Part shown: positions 40,956-49,302 of the stretch, piece by piece
Layout of the letters: the number at the start of each line of letters is the position of its first letter
Numbering within the stretch: position 1 is the stretch's first letter
Assembly (NCBI GenBank): GCA_016793635.1
Contig: JAEUMD010000013.1
Location: forward strand, 239,506-303,505
DNA length: 64,000 nt
Direction of reading: 5' to 3'
DNA from: Hyphomicrobiaceae bacterium
GTDB taxonomy: Bacteria > Pseudomonadota > Alphaproteobacteria > Rhizobiales > Hyphomicrobiaceae
The notes under the pieces: model-generated
What the model saw: the letters and a program-made list of their open reading frames with translations, nothing else
Databases searched by the model: none
What the model was told of the DNA's origin: nothing
Made by a program: the position numbers and the translations under genes

Positions 40956-41876
40956 ATGCCGACCCCGCCAGCACACCTCTCGCTCGTCGCCACGCAAGGC
41001 TTCAAGGATTACGCGCTGCTCGACTCGGGCGGCGGGCGCAAGCTCGAGCGCTTCGGCACGATCATCGTCGACCGTCCCGAGGCGCAGGCACTGTGGCGCC
41101 CGGCACTCGCCCGCGCGGAGTGGAGCAAAGCACACGCCGTGTTTTCGGCGTCGGGTGAGGACGACGAGAAGGGACGCTGGCGCGTCGACAAGCCGGTGCC
41201 CGAGAGCTGGCCCGTGCGCATCGGTCCACTTCCCGATGGCGACGTGACGATGCTCTGCCGGATGCAAGGGCTCTGGCACCTCGGCTTGTTTCCCGAGCAG
41301 AAGCCGCACTGGGACTGGATGGTCGGACGTATCAAGTCCGTCACGGCGGAGCGGCCGCGCGTGCTGAACCTTTTCGCCTACACGGGTGCAGCATCGCTCA
41401 TCGCGGCAGCGGCCGGCGCGGAGGTGACGCACGTCGATGCCTCGAAGAAATCGGTGGCGTGGGGCCGCGAGAACCAGGCCGCGTCGAAGCTCACCGACAA
41501 GCCGATACGCTGGATCGTGGACGATGCCGTCAAGTTCGTCTCGCGCGAGGTTCGGCGTGGGCGCGGCTATCACGTCATCCTCGTCGATCCACCGAAGTTC
41601 GGCCGAGGCCCCGATGGCGAGGTGTGGGACTTGATGTCGGGCCTGCCGGCGCTCCTGCGCGAATGCGCGGCACTTCTGGCACCCGACCGCTCGGCGATGA
41701 TCCTCACCGTTTACGCGATCCGCGCTTCGGCACTCGCGTTCGACCAGCTCATGCGCGAGACGCTCGTCGATCGCGGCGGGCGATACGACACGGGCGAACT
41801 CTCGATCGCTCCGGAGCGGGGCGGATTCTCCGTGCCGACCTCGCTGTTCACGCGTTGGGAGAATGGACTCTCATGA
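40956..41876 (+). CDS. Class I SAM-dependent RNA methyltransferase (RlmI-like)
   Basis: 306 residues. The N-terminal ~120 residues are a small RNA-binding-like lead (LLDSGGGRKLERFG). The Rossmann methyltransferase follows, with the SAM loop VLNLFAYTGAASL (about 135) and the catalytic-loop motif DPPKFGRGPDGEVWDL (about 215). This is the pattern of RlmI/RlmK 23S rRNA cytosine/guanine methyltransferases, without their PUA domain. The substrate base is not known. The stop overlaps the next ATG by 4 bases, so the two RNA methyltransferases are translationally coupled. Confidence 0.82.
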   Translation: MPTPPAHLSLVATQGFKDYALLDSGGGRKLERFGTIIVDRPEAQALWRPALARAEWSKAHAVFSASGEDDEKGRWRVDKPVPESWPVRIGPLPDGDVTMLCRMQGLWHLGLFPEQKPHWDWMVGRIKSVTAERPRVLNLFAYTGAASLIAAAAGAEVTHVDASKKSVAWGRENQAASKLTDKPIRWIVDDAVKFVSREVRRGRGYHVILVDPPKFGRGPDGEVWDLMSGLPALLRECAALLAPDRSAMILTVYAIRASALAFDQLMRETLVDRGGRYDTGELSIAPERGGFSVPTSLFTRWENGLS

Positions 41877-42751
41877 CCGGCGGTGACGGACATAGCAGCG
41901 ACGAGCATCGCAAAAAGGGCCATCAGGCGCCGGTGCGCGAGCCGCTTGCCGTCACCAGCCTGCAGAACGAGCGCATCAAGGCAATCCGTGCGCTGGAGAT
42001 GCGTAAAGAGCGCAAGGCGACCGGTCTGTTCGTCGCAGAGGGCGCTTCCATCATCGTCACCGCGCGCGACAACGGCTGGCAGCCGGTGACGCTGCTTGGC
42101 CTCGCGAGCTCTCTGGAGAGCGGGGTTGGCCGCGGGCTCGTGCAATGGGCACGCGCCGCGAACGCGGATGTGCTCGCGGTCAACGAAGCGGTGCTCGGCA
42201 AGATCGCGGCGAAGGAAAACCCGCAATCGCTTCTGTGTGTGTTCCGCCAGCGCCTCGCACCGCCGCCGCAGGTGCGCGACATGGCCAAGGGCGACGTCTG
42301 GCTGGTGCTCGAGGAGGTGCGGGACCCTGGCAATCTCGGCACGATCCTTCGCACGCTGGATGCGGTCGGAGCCAAGGGCGTGATACTCGTTGGGCCGAGC
42401 TGCGACCCCTGGAGCCGGGAGTGCGTGCGCGCCACCATGGGCTCTCTCTTCACGGTGCCGATCGCTCGGATGGAGCGCCCTCAGTTTCTCGATTGGCTGA
42501 AACAGTGGCCGGGAGACATCGTCGCGACGCACCTCGCGGCCGCGGCGGACTTCCGCACCGTCTCCTATCGTGAGCCTGTTCTCGTGCTGATGGGCAGCGA
42601 GGGGCCGGGGCTCAGTGACGAGCTCACCGCGACGGCGACACGGCGGGTGAAAATTCCGATGGCGGGTCGGCTCGACAGCCTCAACCTCGCGGTGGCGACG
42701 GCGCTGGTGCTCTATCAGGTGCGCGGGCCCTATCTACGCATCGAAAGCTGA
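41873..42751 (+). CDS. TrmH/SpoU-family RNA 2'-O-methyltransferase
   Basis: 292 residues from ATG 41873, which overlaps the preceding stop (ATGA). The N-terminal substrate-binding part (SLQNERIKAIRALEMRKERKATGLFVAEG) is of the SpoU_sub_bind type. The C-terminal SPOUT knot has the three family motifs: EEVRDPGNLGTILRTLDA, MGSEGPGLSDEL and IPMAGRLDSLNLAVATAL. It probably methylates ribose 2'-OH in 23S rRNA or tRNA; the target nucleotide cannot be read from sequence. An upstream reading-frame extension overlaps the previous gene and is not supported. Confidence 0.88.
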   Translation: MTGGDGHSSDEHRKKGHQAPVREPLAVTSLQNERIKAIRALEMRKERKATGLFVAEGASIIVTARDNGWQPVTLLGLASSLESGVGRGLVQWARAANADVLAVNEAVLGKIAAKENPQSLLCVFRQRLAPPPQVRDMAKGDVWLVLEEVRDPGNLGTILRTLDAVGAKGVILVGPSCDPWSRECVRATMGSLFTVPIARMERPQFLDWLKQWPGDIVATHLAAAADFRTVSYREPVLVLMGSEGPGLSDELTATATRRVKIPMAGRLDSLNLAVATALVLYQVRGPYLRIES

Positions 42752-42765
42752 GGGACGGCGCGGCC

Positions 42766-43716
42766 ATGCGCATCGAGTACCATCGCACGCTGATCGCAGA
42801 CCGCGCGCGCAACCGCGCGTTCCGTGATGCTCTCGCCGCCGTCATCGAGAAGGGCAAGACGACCGTCGCCGACATCGGTGCGGGAACGGGCCTGATCGGC
42901 CTCATCGCCGCGCGGCTCGGCGCGCGCGACGTCTACCTCTACGAGGTTGCCGAGATCGGCGCAGTCGCGCGCGAGGTGCTACGGCGCAACCGCGTGCGAA
43001 ACTGTCACCTGATGCCGTTTCATTCGGCCGAGGACGCGAGCCCGGTGCGCGTCGATTGCGTCGTCTCCGAGACGCTCGGCAATTACGCCTTCGAGGAGGA
43101 CATCGTCGCGACGATGAACGACGCGCGAAAGCGCCACCTTAAGCCCGGCGGCGTGATGATCCCCTCGCGTATCCGGCAGTACGTGGCGCCGGTGATCTCG
43201 CCGCGCTTCCACGCGGAGCTGACGGCGTGGGACGGCACCGGCCACGATCTCGATATCGCGATCGATCTCTCCTTCGCCCGCGACATGAGCCTCAACAATA
43301 TCTACGTCCGCCGCATCGCCGCCGGCGATCTGCTCGACGGCGGCCTGAAGGCTGCGTGCTGGGACGAGGCGGACCTCACGCGCGAGTGCTCCTCGACGCG
43401 CAAGGGCGAGGCCGGCTGGACGCTCGAAGGACATGCGACGATCTATGGCTTCGCCGTCTGGTGGGAGGCTGAGCTCGTTGACGGAGTGGCTCTCTCGACG
43501 CATCCCGACGCACCGCCGACACATTGGGAGCAGCTCTATTTTCCGCTGATGCGGCCGATCGAGGCGGCGGCCGGCGAGCGGGTGTCAGTCGAGCTCAGGT
43601 CGCGGTCCTCGCCCGAGGCCGGCACGCATCTCTCGTGGAAGGGCGTGCATCTCGACAAGGCCGGCAAGACCCTCTCGCGTCAGGCGCTCGATCTCGACAA
43701 GGGTTACATTCCGTGA
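42766..43716 (+). CDS. PRMT-like protein arginine methyltransferase
   Basis: 316 residues. Residues 33-60 are the SAM loop VADIGAGTGLIGLIAARLGA plus an acidic strand end (YLYE). Residues 101-112 read SETLGNYAFEED, giving the PRMT 'double-E' pair E102 and E111 with the same 9-residue spacing as in human PRMT1. The beta-barrel half contains ALSTHPDAPPTHWEQ; the THW loop (252-254) is a PRMT hallmark. This is much closer to eukaryotic protein arginine methyltransferases than to usual bacterial methyltransferases. Targets are unknown. It follows two RNA methyltransferase genes after 14 bases, so its substrates could be ribosomal or RNA-binding proteins (inference). Confidence 0.75.
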   Translation: MRIEYHRTLIADRARNRAFRDALAAVIEKGKTTVADIGAGTGLIGLIAARLGARDVYLYEVAEIGAVAREVLRRNRVRNCHLMPFHSAEDASPVRVDCVVSETLGNYAFEEDIVATMNDARKRHLKPGGVMIPSRIRQYVAPVISPRFHAELTAWDGTGHDLDIAIDLSFARDMSLNNIYVRRIAAGDLLDGGLKAACWDEADLTRECSSTRKGEAGWTLEGHATIYGFAVWWEAELVDGVALSTHPDAPPTHWEQLYFPLMRPIEAAAGERVSVELRSRSSPEAGTHLSWKGVHLDKAGKTLSRQALDLDKGYIP

Positions 43717-43842
43717 CGAGGCGCCTTTGCCACAGGTGTTGAATTGCGTTGCAGCGAGGTCTCGCAATCGATGGGCGAAAGGCCCAGATAAGCGCGACCC
43801 GCCATGCCGGTGCATACGGCAACTTTCAAATGGGAGCAGGGC

Positions 43843-44439
43843 ATGATTCCGCTGTTGATCGGGTTGGCTGTATTCCTCGGCATTCATCTCGTACCGACCA
43901 ATCCAGCGCTAAGGGGCTCGCTGATGGAGCGCCTGGGCGAGAATACCTACAAGGCGGTGTTCTCCGTCGTTTCGTTCGTCGGTCTTGTTCTGATCGTGCT
44001 CGGCTATCACAAGCTCCAGGTGATGACGGGCAAGAACCCGCAGATCTGGAACCCGCCGGTCGCGACGCGGCATATCGCGCTGGCGCTGATGCTGCCGTCG
44101 CTCATCCTGCTCGTCGCCGCCTACATCCCCTCGCACATCCGCACCGCGGTGAAACACCCGATGCTGGCGGCGGTGAAGGTGTGGGCTTTCGCGCATCTGC
44201 TCGCTAACGGCGATCTCGGCTCGCTGCTGCTGTTCGGCAGCTTCCTGGCCTATGCCGTCTATGATCGCATCTCGGTGAAGCGGCGTGGAGCGCTCGGTCC
44301 CCTTGGTGGCCGCCAGGGAGGCTGGGGCGGAGACATCGCCGCGATCGCCATAGGCACGGGGCTCTACGTGCTACTGCTCGGCGGCCTACACGAGAAGCTG
44401 TTCACGGTCGCGCCGCTACCAGGCTGGTCCTTGTTCTGA
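43843..44439 (+). CDS. NnrU family membrane protein
   Basis: 198 residues from ATG 43843, with about six hydrophobic helices. The N-terminus LLIGLAVFLGIHLV, the segment NPQIWNPPVATRHIALALMLPS and the conserved VKHPMLAAVKVWAFAHLLANGDL match NnrU, named from denitrification clusters. Family members near other genes (e.g. MnmC-like, isoprenoid) suggest a broader, unknown membrane role. GGAG lies 9 bases upstream of this ATG; the more upstream ATG 43804 has no RBS. The stop is directly followed by the MOSC gene ATG. Confidence 0.85.
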   Translation: MIPLLIGLAVFLGIHLVPTNPALRGSLMERLGENTYKAVFSVVSFVGLVLIVLGYHKLQVMTGKNPQIWNPPVATRHIALALMLPSLILLVAAYIPSHIRTAVKHPMLAAVKVWAFAHLLANGDLGSLLLFGSFLAYAVYDRISVKRRGALGPLGGRQGGWGGDIAAIAIGTGLYVLLLGGLHEKLFTVAPLPGWSLF

Positions 44440-44440
44440 C

Positions 44441-44944
44441 ATGGGTGAAGATCAGCCGGGCCGCCTCATTGGAATCGCGCGGCGTGCGGCGCGTCGGGAG
44501 CCCATGGAGACAATCGCGCGCGGATCGATCTCGTTCGAGCGCGGCCTGGAAGGCGATCACAAGGGGCTCAAGTTCCGCAACCGCGCGATCACGATTCTGG
44601 CGATCGAGGACTGGCGCGCTGCGCTCGCGGAACTGAGCGATCTCGTCGACCCCGCTGCGTTGCCATGGACCGCGCGCCGCGCCAACTTGCTGGTCGAGGG
44701 TGTGCGGCTGCCACGTGCGCGTGGCGCGATACTTTCGGTCGGGCCAGTGCAGCTCGAGGTCACCTATCCGACGCAACCCTGCGCCCGCATGGACGAGGCG
44801 CATCAAGGGCTGCTGAAGGCGCTGCATCCCGATTGGCGCGGCGGCGTCACCTGCCGCGTGCTCGCTGGTGGCGAGGTCATGATCGGCGACGTGGTGCATG
44901 TCGTGAGCAGTCCGCCCGAGCGCGCGCTGGCGCGGCTTCCTTGA
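44441..44944 (+). CDS. MOSC domain protein
   Basis: 167 residues, almost all a MOSC (molybdenum cofactor sulfurase C-terminal) beta-barrel, with GDHKGLKFRNRAITIL near the start and the conserved cysteine in PTQPCARMD (about 118). Family members bind Mo-cofactor-like sulfur carriers or act in N-oxide reduction; the exact reaction here is unknown. It starts one base after the NnrU stop, so the two are probably co-translated. A dispersed repeat begins three bases after its stop codon. Confidence 0.85.
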   Translation: MGEDQPGRLIGIARRAARREPMETIARGSISFERGLEGDHKGLKFRNRAITILAIEDWRAALAELSDLVDPAALPWTARRANLLVEGVRLPRARGAILSVGPVQLEVTYPTQPCARMDEAHQGLLKALHPDWRGGVTCRVLAGGEVMIGDVVHVVSSPPERALARLP

Positions 44945-44947
44945 GCC

Positions 44948-45009
44948 GGTGGCCGGTCGAGATGGCCGGGCTCCGCGCTTTCGATGAAAGCGCGAGGCGC
45001 AATCTGACC
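44948..45009 (+). repeat. Dispersed palindromic element, copy 2
   Basis: Begins GGTGGCCGGTCGAGATGG, contains CTCCGCGCTTTCGATGAAAG and ends near AATCTGACC. About 62 bases, right after the MOSC stop. Confidence 0.65.
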
Positions 45010-45095
45010 TGATCGATCGCTACTTTATCGACTCCGATGGAGCCGCACTCGCCACTCCACCAAGATTCGAAGGCAATCAAGCCATCTGCAACGGC

Positions 45096-46904
45096 TCAGC
45101 GGGGCTCGACGATGATGTCGGTGTACTCGTTGGTCTCTCGGCTTTGGGCCGCATCCGAGACGATCAGCGTGGATCCGGGCTTCAGAACCTCGCGCAGGCG
45201 CATCAGGGCTTCCTCGCCGAGCACGACGCGATCGAGCGCGTTGGCAGCGGTCATCGGAACCTCGACGGCGGAAAGGGCCGCCGTTTCCTCCATCGACGCC
45301 GCCCGCGCGCGGCTGCGCGGGCGCGGCCGGTCGTGCCTCTCGTCGGCCGCAATGCCGGACACCGTCATCAGGCGCCACGACAGCTCGGTATCGCTCCCCT
45401 CGCGGAACGCCAATGCGGAGAGCACGTGCGTGCCGACCGGGCTTGCTGGCATCTTGAATTCGACGGGTGCCTGATAGACCTCCGCGAAGCCCTGGCGGAT
45501 GTAGATCTTGTTGGACTTGCGGCTGATGAGGATGGTCGCTGGTTTGTCGAACTGTGCAAGCGCAGCGACGGCGCGGCGGTTGCTTTGGCGGGCTTCGTCG
45601 AGTTCCTTGGACGCCTTGGTGTACGCCGTCCGCGCCTCGGGCAGCGCCTGCTCGGCATCGTGCAGCTCGGCTTGGCGCGCGGCGAGCGTCTGCCTCTGCA
45701 ACTCGACGGCCTCCGCCGCGGCGCTCTCGTCGGCATCGAGCCCGGCAAGTTTCGCCTCGATCGCCAGCTCCTGCTCGGCGGCTTCCGTCTCCGCCTCATT
45801 GTCGCGCTTCGCCGCTACGGCACGAGCTTCGGCGCGGGCGAGCAATGTGTCGATCGGACGGTCGCTCGCCGCGTCGGCGAGGTGCTCCTCTCGACGCTTC
45901 TCGTCGCGCTTGGCGGCGCGCGCCATCTCCCGGGTCTGGGTCGTGACGAAGCCGACGATCTCTCGCTCGACCTTGAGGCGGGCGGACTGTGCTGTGGCAT
46001 GAGCGTTCTTCAGCTTCGCCAGCTCGGCCGCGGCGTCGCGCTGGGCAAGACGCGCAAGGCGCAGCGCTTCGGTGGCTGCGGTCACGCCCTCGGCGGCAGC
46101 GGCCTGAGTGGCTTCGCTCTTCGCGATCTCCGCTACCGTCCGGTCGATCCCGGACTGACGCTCGGCGCGGGCATCCGCGATGGTGCGGCCCGTCGTGCTG
46201 GTGTGCTGTGGCGGAGGCTGCGGCGCGGCGGTCTCCGCCGTTGCGGCGGTCGCCACCTTGATCGGCGCCGGCAGGGCGGCGGGGCTCGCAGCGCTTCGCA
46301 CTGCTTCGCCGCCGGTTTCCTCGGTGTGCGGATTGACGCCCGGCGGCAGCGCCTGCCAGAGACCGGGATGGGCAAATTCGGCAGGGGTGACAGGATCGTC
46401 AGTGACGATCACGCGTGTTCCGACGCTCGTCATCGAGAAGAGCGTGCGCGAAAAGTTGGAGGGCAGGCGAATGCAACCGTGCGACGCAGGATAACCCGGC
46501 AGGTTGCCGGCGTGCAGAGCGACGCCAGACCACGTCAGCCGCTGCATGTTGGGCATCGGCGCGCTGTAATACAGATTGGAGTGATGCATCCGCTTCTTCT
46601 GCAGAACGCTGAAGATGCCGGTCGGTGTGGGGTTGCTCTTCGTCCCGGACGAGATCGGCGAAGTGGTGACGAGCCCGTTGCGGTCGTAGACGTTGAGCTG
46701 CTGCTCGCGTAGCGAAACGAGGATCGTGAGCGGACCGTCCGATTTCGAGCTCTGGCGCGACGCACTCGTCTGCGCGGACGCGGGTGCCGGTGGAAGAGCA
46801 ACCGCTCCGGCGATGCAGGCGCCGACAGCGACACGGGCCACGAATTGACCGAGCCGCGACATGTGACGGATCGGATCGAACACTGAAACAGCACGCAAAA
46901 TCAT
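45096..46904 (-). CDS. L,D-transpeptidase (YkuD) with coiled coil and second YkuD-like segment
   Basis: 602 residues. The signal peptide ends near APASAQ. The YkuD domain (about residues 55-175) has the catalytic HAGNLPGYPASHGCIRLP (His...Ser-His-Gly-Cys). An Ala/Pro linker and a ~220-residue Ala/Glu/Arg coiled coil (about 230-440) follow. The segment TILISRKSNKIYIRQGF...PVGTHVL resembles the first half of a YkuD domain but has no Cys box. The tail ends SETNEYTDIIVEPR. It makes 3-3 cross-links or attaches proteins to peptidoglycan in the periplasm. The start is uncertain: ATG 46904 is used; ATG 46862 (MSRLGQFVARV) also gives a good signal peptide. Confidence 0.85.
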   Translation of the reverse strand: MILRAVSVFDPIRHMSRLGQFVARVAVGACIAGAVALPPAPASAQTSASRQSSKSDGPLTILVSLREQQLNVYDRNGLVTTSPISSGTKSNPTPTGIFSVLQKKRMHHSNLYYSAPMPNMQRLTWSGVALHAGNLPGYPASHGCIRLPSNFSRTLFSMTSVGTRVIVTDDPVTPAEFAHPGLWQALPPGVNPHTEETGGEAVRSAASPAALPAPIKVATAATAETAAPQPPPQHTSTTGRTIADARAERQSGIDRTVAEIAKSEATQAAAAEGVTAATEALRLARLAQRDAAAELAKLKNAHATAQSARLKVEREIVGFVTTQTREMARAAKRDEKRREEHLADAASDRPIDTLLARAEARAVAAKRDNEAETEAAEQELAIEAKLAGLDADESAAAEAVELQRQTLAARQAELHDAEQALPEARTAYTKASKELDEARQSNRRAVAALAQFDKPATILISRKSNKIYIRQGFAEVYQAPVEFKMPASPVGTHVLSALAFREGSDTELSWRLMTVSGIAADERHDRPRPRSRARAASMEETAALSAVEVPMTAANALDRVVLGEEALMRLREVLKPGSTLIVSDAAQSRETNEYTDIIVEPR

Positions 46905-47234
46905 AGCAAAACCCCGAGGCACAATAGCCGAAATCAACAACGCGAAACGTTAGCCGTAGCCCTCTAACTCTTTGTTACCAGAGCGCTAACCAAGTCACAA
47001 TGTTTGGAGGGCGCATAGGGGCACGAGCGCTCGGATGTGTTGCGTGATTGCCGGTATCTGCCCGTTTCACGGGCAGCGGTTCGTGCGCAGCGGCGCGGGA
47101 ACGGTCGCCCCGATCGAGGCAAACGGACGAACGTGGCTCTCGACCCGTGCGCGCTCCCCGGCTATTGGCAGCATGATGCCCGGCCTCGTCGCGCCGCGCC
47201 AGCGCGACCGACCGTAAAGGAGTGATCGCCCGCC
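46905..47234. other. Divergent ldt/panB promoter region
   Basis: About 330 bases. The part near the transpeptidase gene is AT-richer with GTTAGC (46949) and GCTAAC (46985) in inverted orientation. AAGGAG lies before panB. No gene is seen. Confidence 0.35.
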
Positions 47235-48143
47235 ATGTCAGCACAATCTCCGGCCGGTAGCCCCGGCGAGCCGCGCGTGAAGCGTCTGATGGCCCCGGAC
47301 ATCACCGCCAAGAAGGGTGTCGAGCCGATCGTCTCGCTGACGTCCTATCACGCGCACACGGCGGCAATCGCCGATCGTTATTGCGATTTCCTGCTGGTGG
47401 GCGACAGCCTCGGCATGGTGATGCACGGCTATGAGACCACGGTGCCGGTGCCGCTCGAGCTGATGATCATGCACGGCCGCGCCGTCACGCGCGGGGCGAA
47501 GCGCGCGCTCGTCGTCATCGACATGCCGTTCGGTACTTACGAGGAGAGCCCCTCGGTCGCATTCCGCAACGCCGCGCGCGTGATGAAGGAGACAGATTGC
47601 GGCGCGGTGAAGCTCGAGGGCGGCCGGCGCATGTCCGAGACGATCCGCTACCTCGTCGATCGCGGCATACCCGTGATGGCGCACATCGGCCTGACGCCAC
47701 AGTCGATCAACGTCATCGGCGGCTTCAAGGCGCAGGGCCGCGAGGCGGCACAGTGGGCAGCCATCGAGGAGGATGCGCGGCAGGTTGCCGAGGCGGGAGC
47801 TTTTTCCGTGGTCCTCGAGGCCATGGCGGAACCGCTCGCGGCCAGGATCACCGAGGCCATCCCGATTCCGACGATCGGTATCGGCGCCTCGGCCGCCTGC
47901 GATGGCCAGATCCTGGTCATGGAGGACATGCTCGGTCTCTCCCAGAGAGTTCCCAAGTTCGTCAAGGAGTTCGGAGCGATCGGCGCGGCCATCGAGCGGG
48001 CTATCTCCGGGTATGCCGACGAGGTGCGGGCGCGCACGTTCCCGGCGACCGAGCATACCTACGCGATGAAGGCTACCTCCGCCGCCCCCGTCGCGGCCCC
48101 CGCCACGCGAGTCACGAAAAAGCCGAAAACGCCGAACACCTAG
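47235..48143 (+). CDS. panB: 3-Methyl-2-oxobutanoate hydroxymethyltransferase
   Basis: 302 residues, TIM-barrel ketopantoate hydroxymethyltransferase, the first committed step of pantothenate/CoA synthesis: 2-oxoisovalerate + methylene-THF to ketopantoate. Visible signatures are the metal-binding [41 protein letters not shown] and the catalytic Glu in VVLEAMAE. A ~30-residue Ala/Thr/Lys tail follows the barrel. panC is not adjacent. AAGGAG is upstream of the ATG. It is followed by yfgM-bamB, a common Rhizobiales order. Confidence 0.96.
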   Translation: MSAQSPAGSPGEPRVKRLMAPDITAKKGVEPIVSLTSYHAHTAAIADRYCDFLLVGDSLGMVMHGYETTVPVPLELMIMHGRAVTRGAKRALVVIDMPFGTYEESPSVAFRNAARVMKETDCGAVKLEGGRRMSETIRYLVDRGIPVMAHIGLTPQSINVIGGFKAQGREAAQWAAIEEDARQVAEAGAFSVVLEAMAEPLAARITEAIPIPTIGIGASAACDGQILVMEDMLGLSQRVPKFVKEFGAIGAAIERAISGYADEVRARTFPATEHTYAMKATSAAPVAAPATRVTKKPKTPNT

Positions 48144-48541
48144 TGCGCCAGGATTCTAGTGCGTCTCGATCCAATCGCTCGTCGCCAGAGGCGATGCTGT
48201 GCGGTCGGATGGCGATCTAGGATGCAATAGGGTGCGATCGGTGCAGATGGAAGCGCTCCGCTATTCCGTCACAGTGCGACAGCACTCTCAGTCGAAGTCC
48301 ACCTGTGTCTCGTCCGGCGAGAATTGGCAGCGAGATTCGGCTGCGGGATTCGAAGGCGGTGGTGATCGAGGGGCCGCTTTTCCTTGCTTCGGTCCCATGC
48401 TCCGCTATCTATGCGGGCGATGGGCCGCGAAGGTTTTGCTGGAGGTCATGCCGATTGGCATGCGCTGTCCGGCGCGTCGGCCATAGGACCTGCCGCCGCG
48501 GCCCGAAGGGCGCCGCCGCAAAATTCGGGACGCGACGACAC
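48144..48541. other. panB-yfgM intergenic region
   Basis: About 400 bases with a copy of the dispersed element (48231-48290) and no gene that I can support. The yfgM promoter probably lies in the second half. Confidence 0.4.
48231..48290 (+). repeat. Dispersed palindromic element, copy 3 (diverged)
   Basis: Begins GGTGCGATCGGTGCAGATGG, then AAGCGCTCCGCTATTCCGTC. The first 30 bases match the family well; the second half has diverged. Confidence 0.55.
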
Positions 48542-49246
48542 ATGGCCAACAACGAAGACACACTGTTCAGAGAGGTTGAGGAGGAGCTGCGCCGCGAGCG
48601 CATGCAGGACCTCTGGAACCGCTACGGAACCTATTTCCTGGTCGCCGCCGTGGCATTGGTCGTCGGCGTTTGGGGCGCGCGTTTCTACCAGGAACGCAAG
48701 GCTGCTACCGCTGCCGCTGCTGGCGCGGAATTCGAGAAGGCCATCGCGCTGGTCGAGAAGAGCAAGACCGCCGAGGCGATTGCCGCTTTTTCCGAGATCG
48801 CAAAGTCGGGTCCTGCCGGCTATGCCGCTCTCGCTCGTCTGCAGCTCGCCTCGACTTATGCCAAATCTGGTGACAAGGCCAAGGCGATGGAGGCTCTCGA
48901 GGCGCTGGCTGCAAGCAGCTCGGCTGACCCGACGCTCAAATCGCTCGCTTCTCTACAACTCGCGACCATGAAGGTTGGGGACGGCGCCTTTACCGAGGTC
49001 GAGAATCGGCTCAACGATCTTGCTGCCGATACAAGTCCGTGGAAGGCGAGCGCGCGGGAATTGATCGCCGTCGCGGCACTCAAGGCGGGCAAGGTGGATA
49101 CTGCGCGAGCGGCCCTCGAGCAGGTGCTGGCCGACCCCGCCGCACCGGCGGGTGTTCGTAACCGCGTTCAGGTGCTGCTGTCAGGCATCGTCGCCAAGGA
49201 TATGGCGGCGGCTCCTCCGGCGGCTCCTGCAGCCGAGAAGAAATAG
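48542..49246 (+). CDS. YfgM/TPR_21 family membrane-anchored tetratricopeptide protein
   Basis: 234 residues. A short cytoplasmic N-terminus (FREVEEELRRERMQDLWNRY) precedes one membrane helix (about 29-46) and a periplasmic TPR domain with repeats of ~35 residues (KTAEAIAAFSEIAKSGPAGYAALARLQLA...). It ends in an Ala/Pro tail. YfgM is an ancillary SecYEG partner that hands secreted proteins to periplasmic chaperones. It lies directly upstream of bamB, as in E. coli. The long in-frame extension upstream of ATG 48542 has no coding character. Confidence 0.87.
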   Translation: MANNEDTLFREVEEELRRERMQDLWNRYGTYFLVAAVALVVGVWGARFYQERKAATAAAAGAEFEKAIALVEKSKTAEAIAAFSEIAKSGPAGYAALARLQLASTYAKSGDKAKAMEALEALAASSSADPTLKSLASLQLATMKVGDGAFTEVENRLNDLAADTSPWKASARELIAVAALKAGKVDTARAALEQVLADPAAPAGVRNRVQVLLSGIVAKDMAAAPPAAPAAEKK

Positions 49247-49302
49247 TCTCCCTTGGCGCGGCATCGGTCGACGCAAGGGGACGAAGGGGCGGGAGACCTC
49301 GC

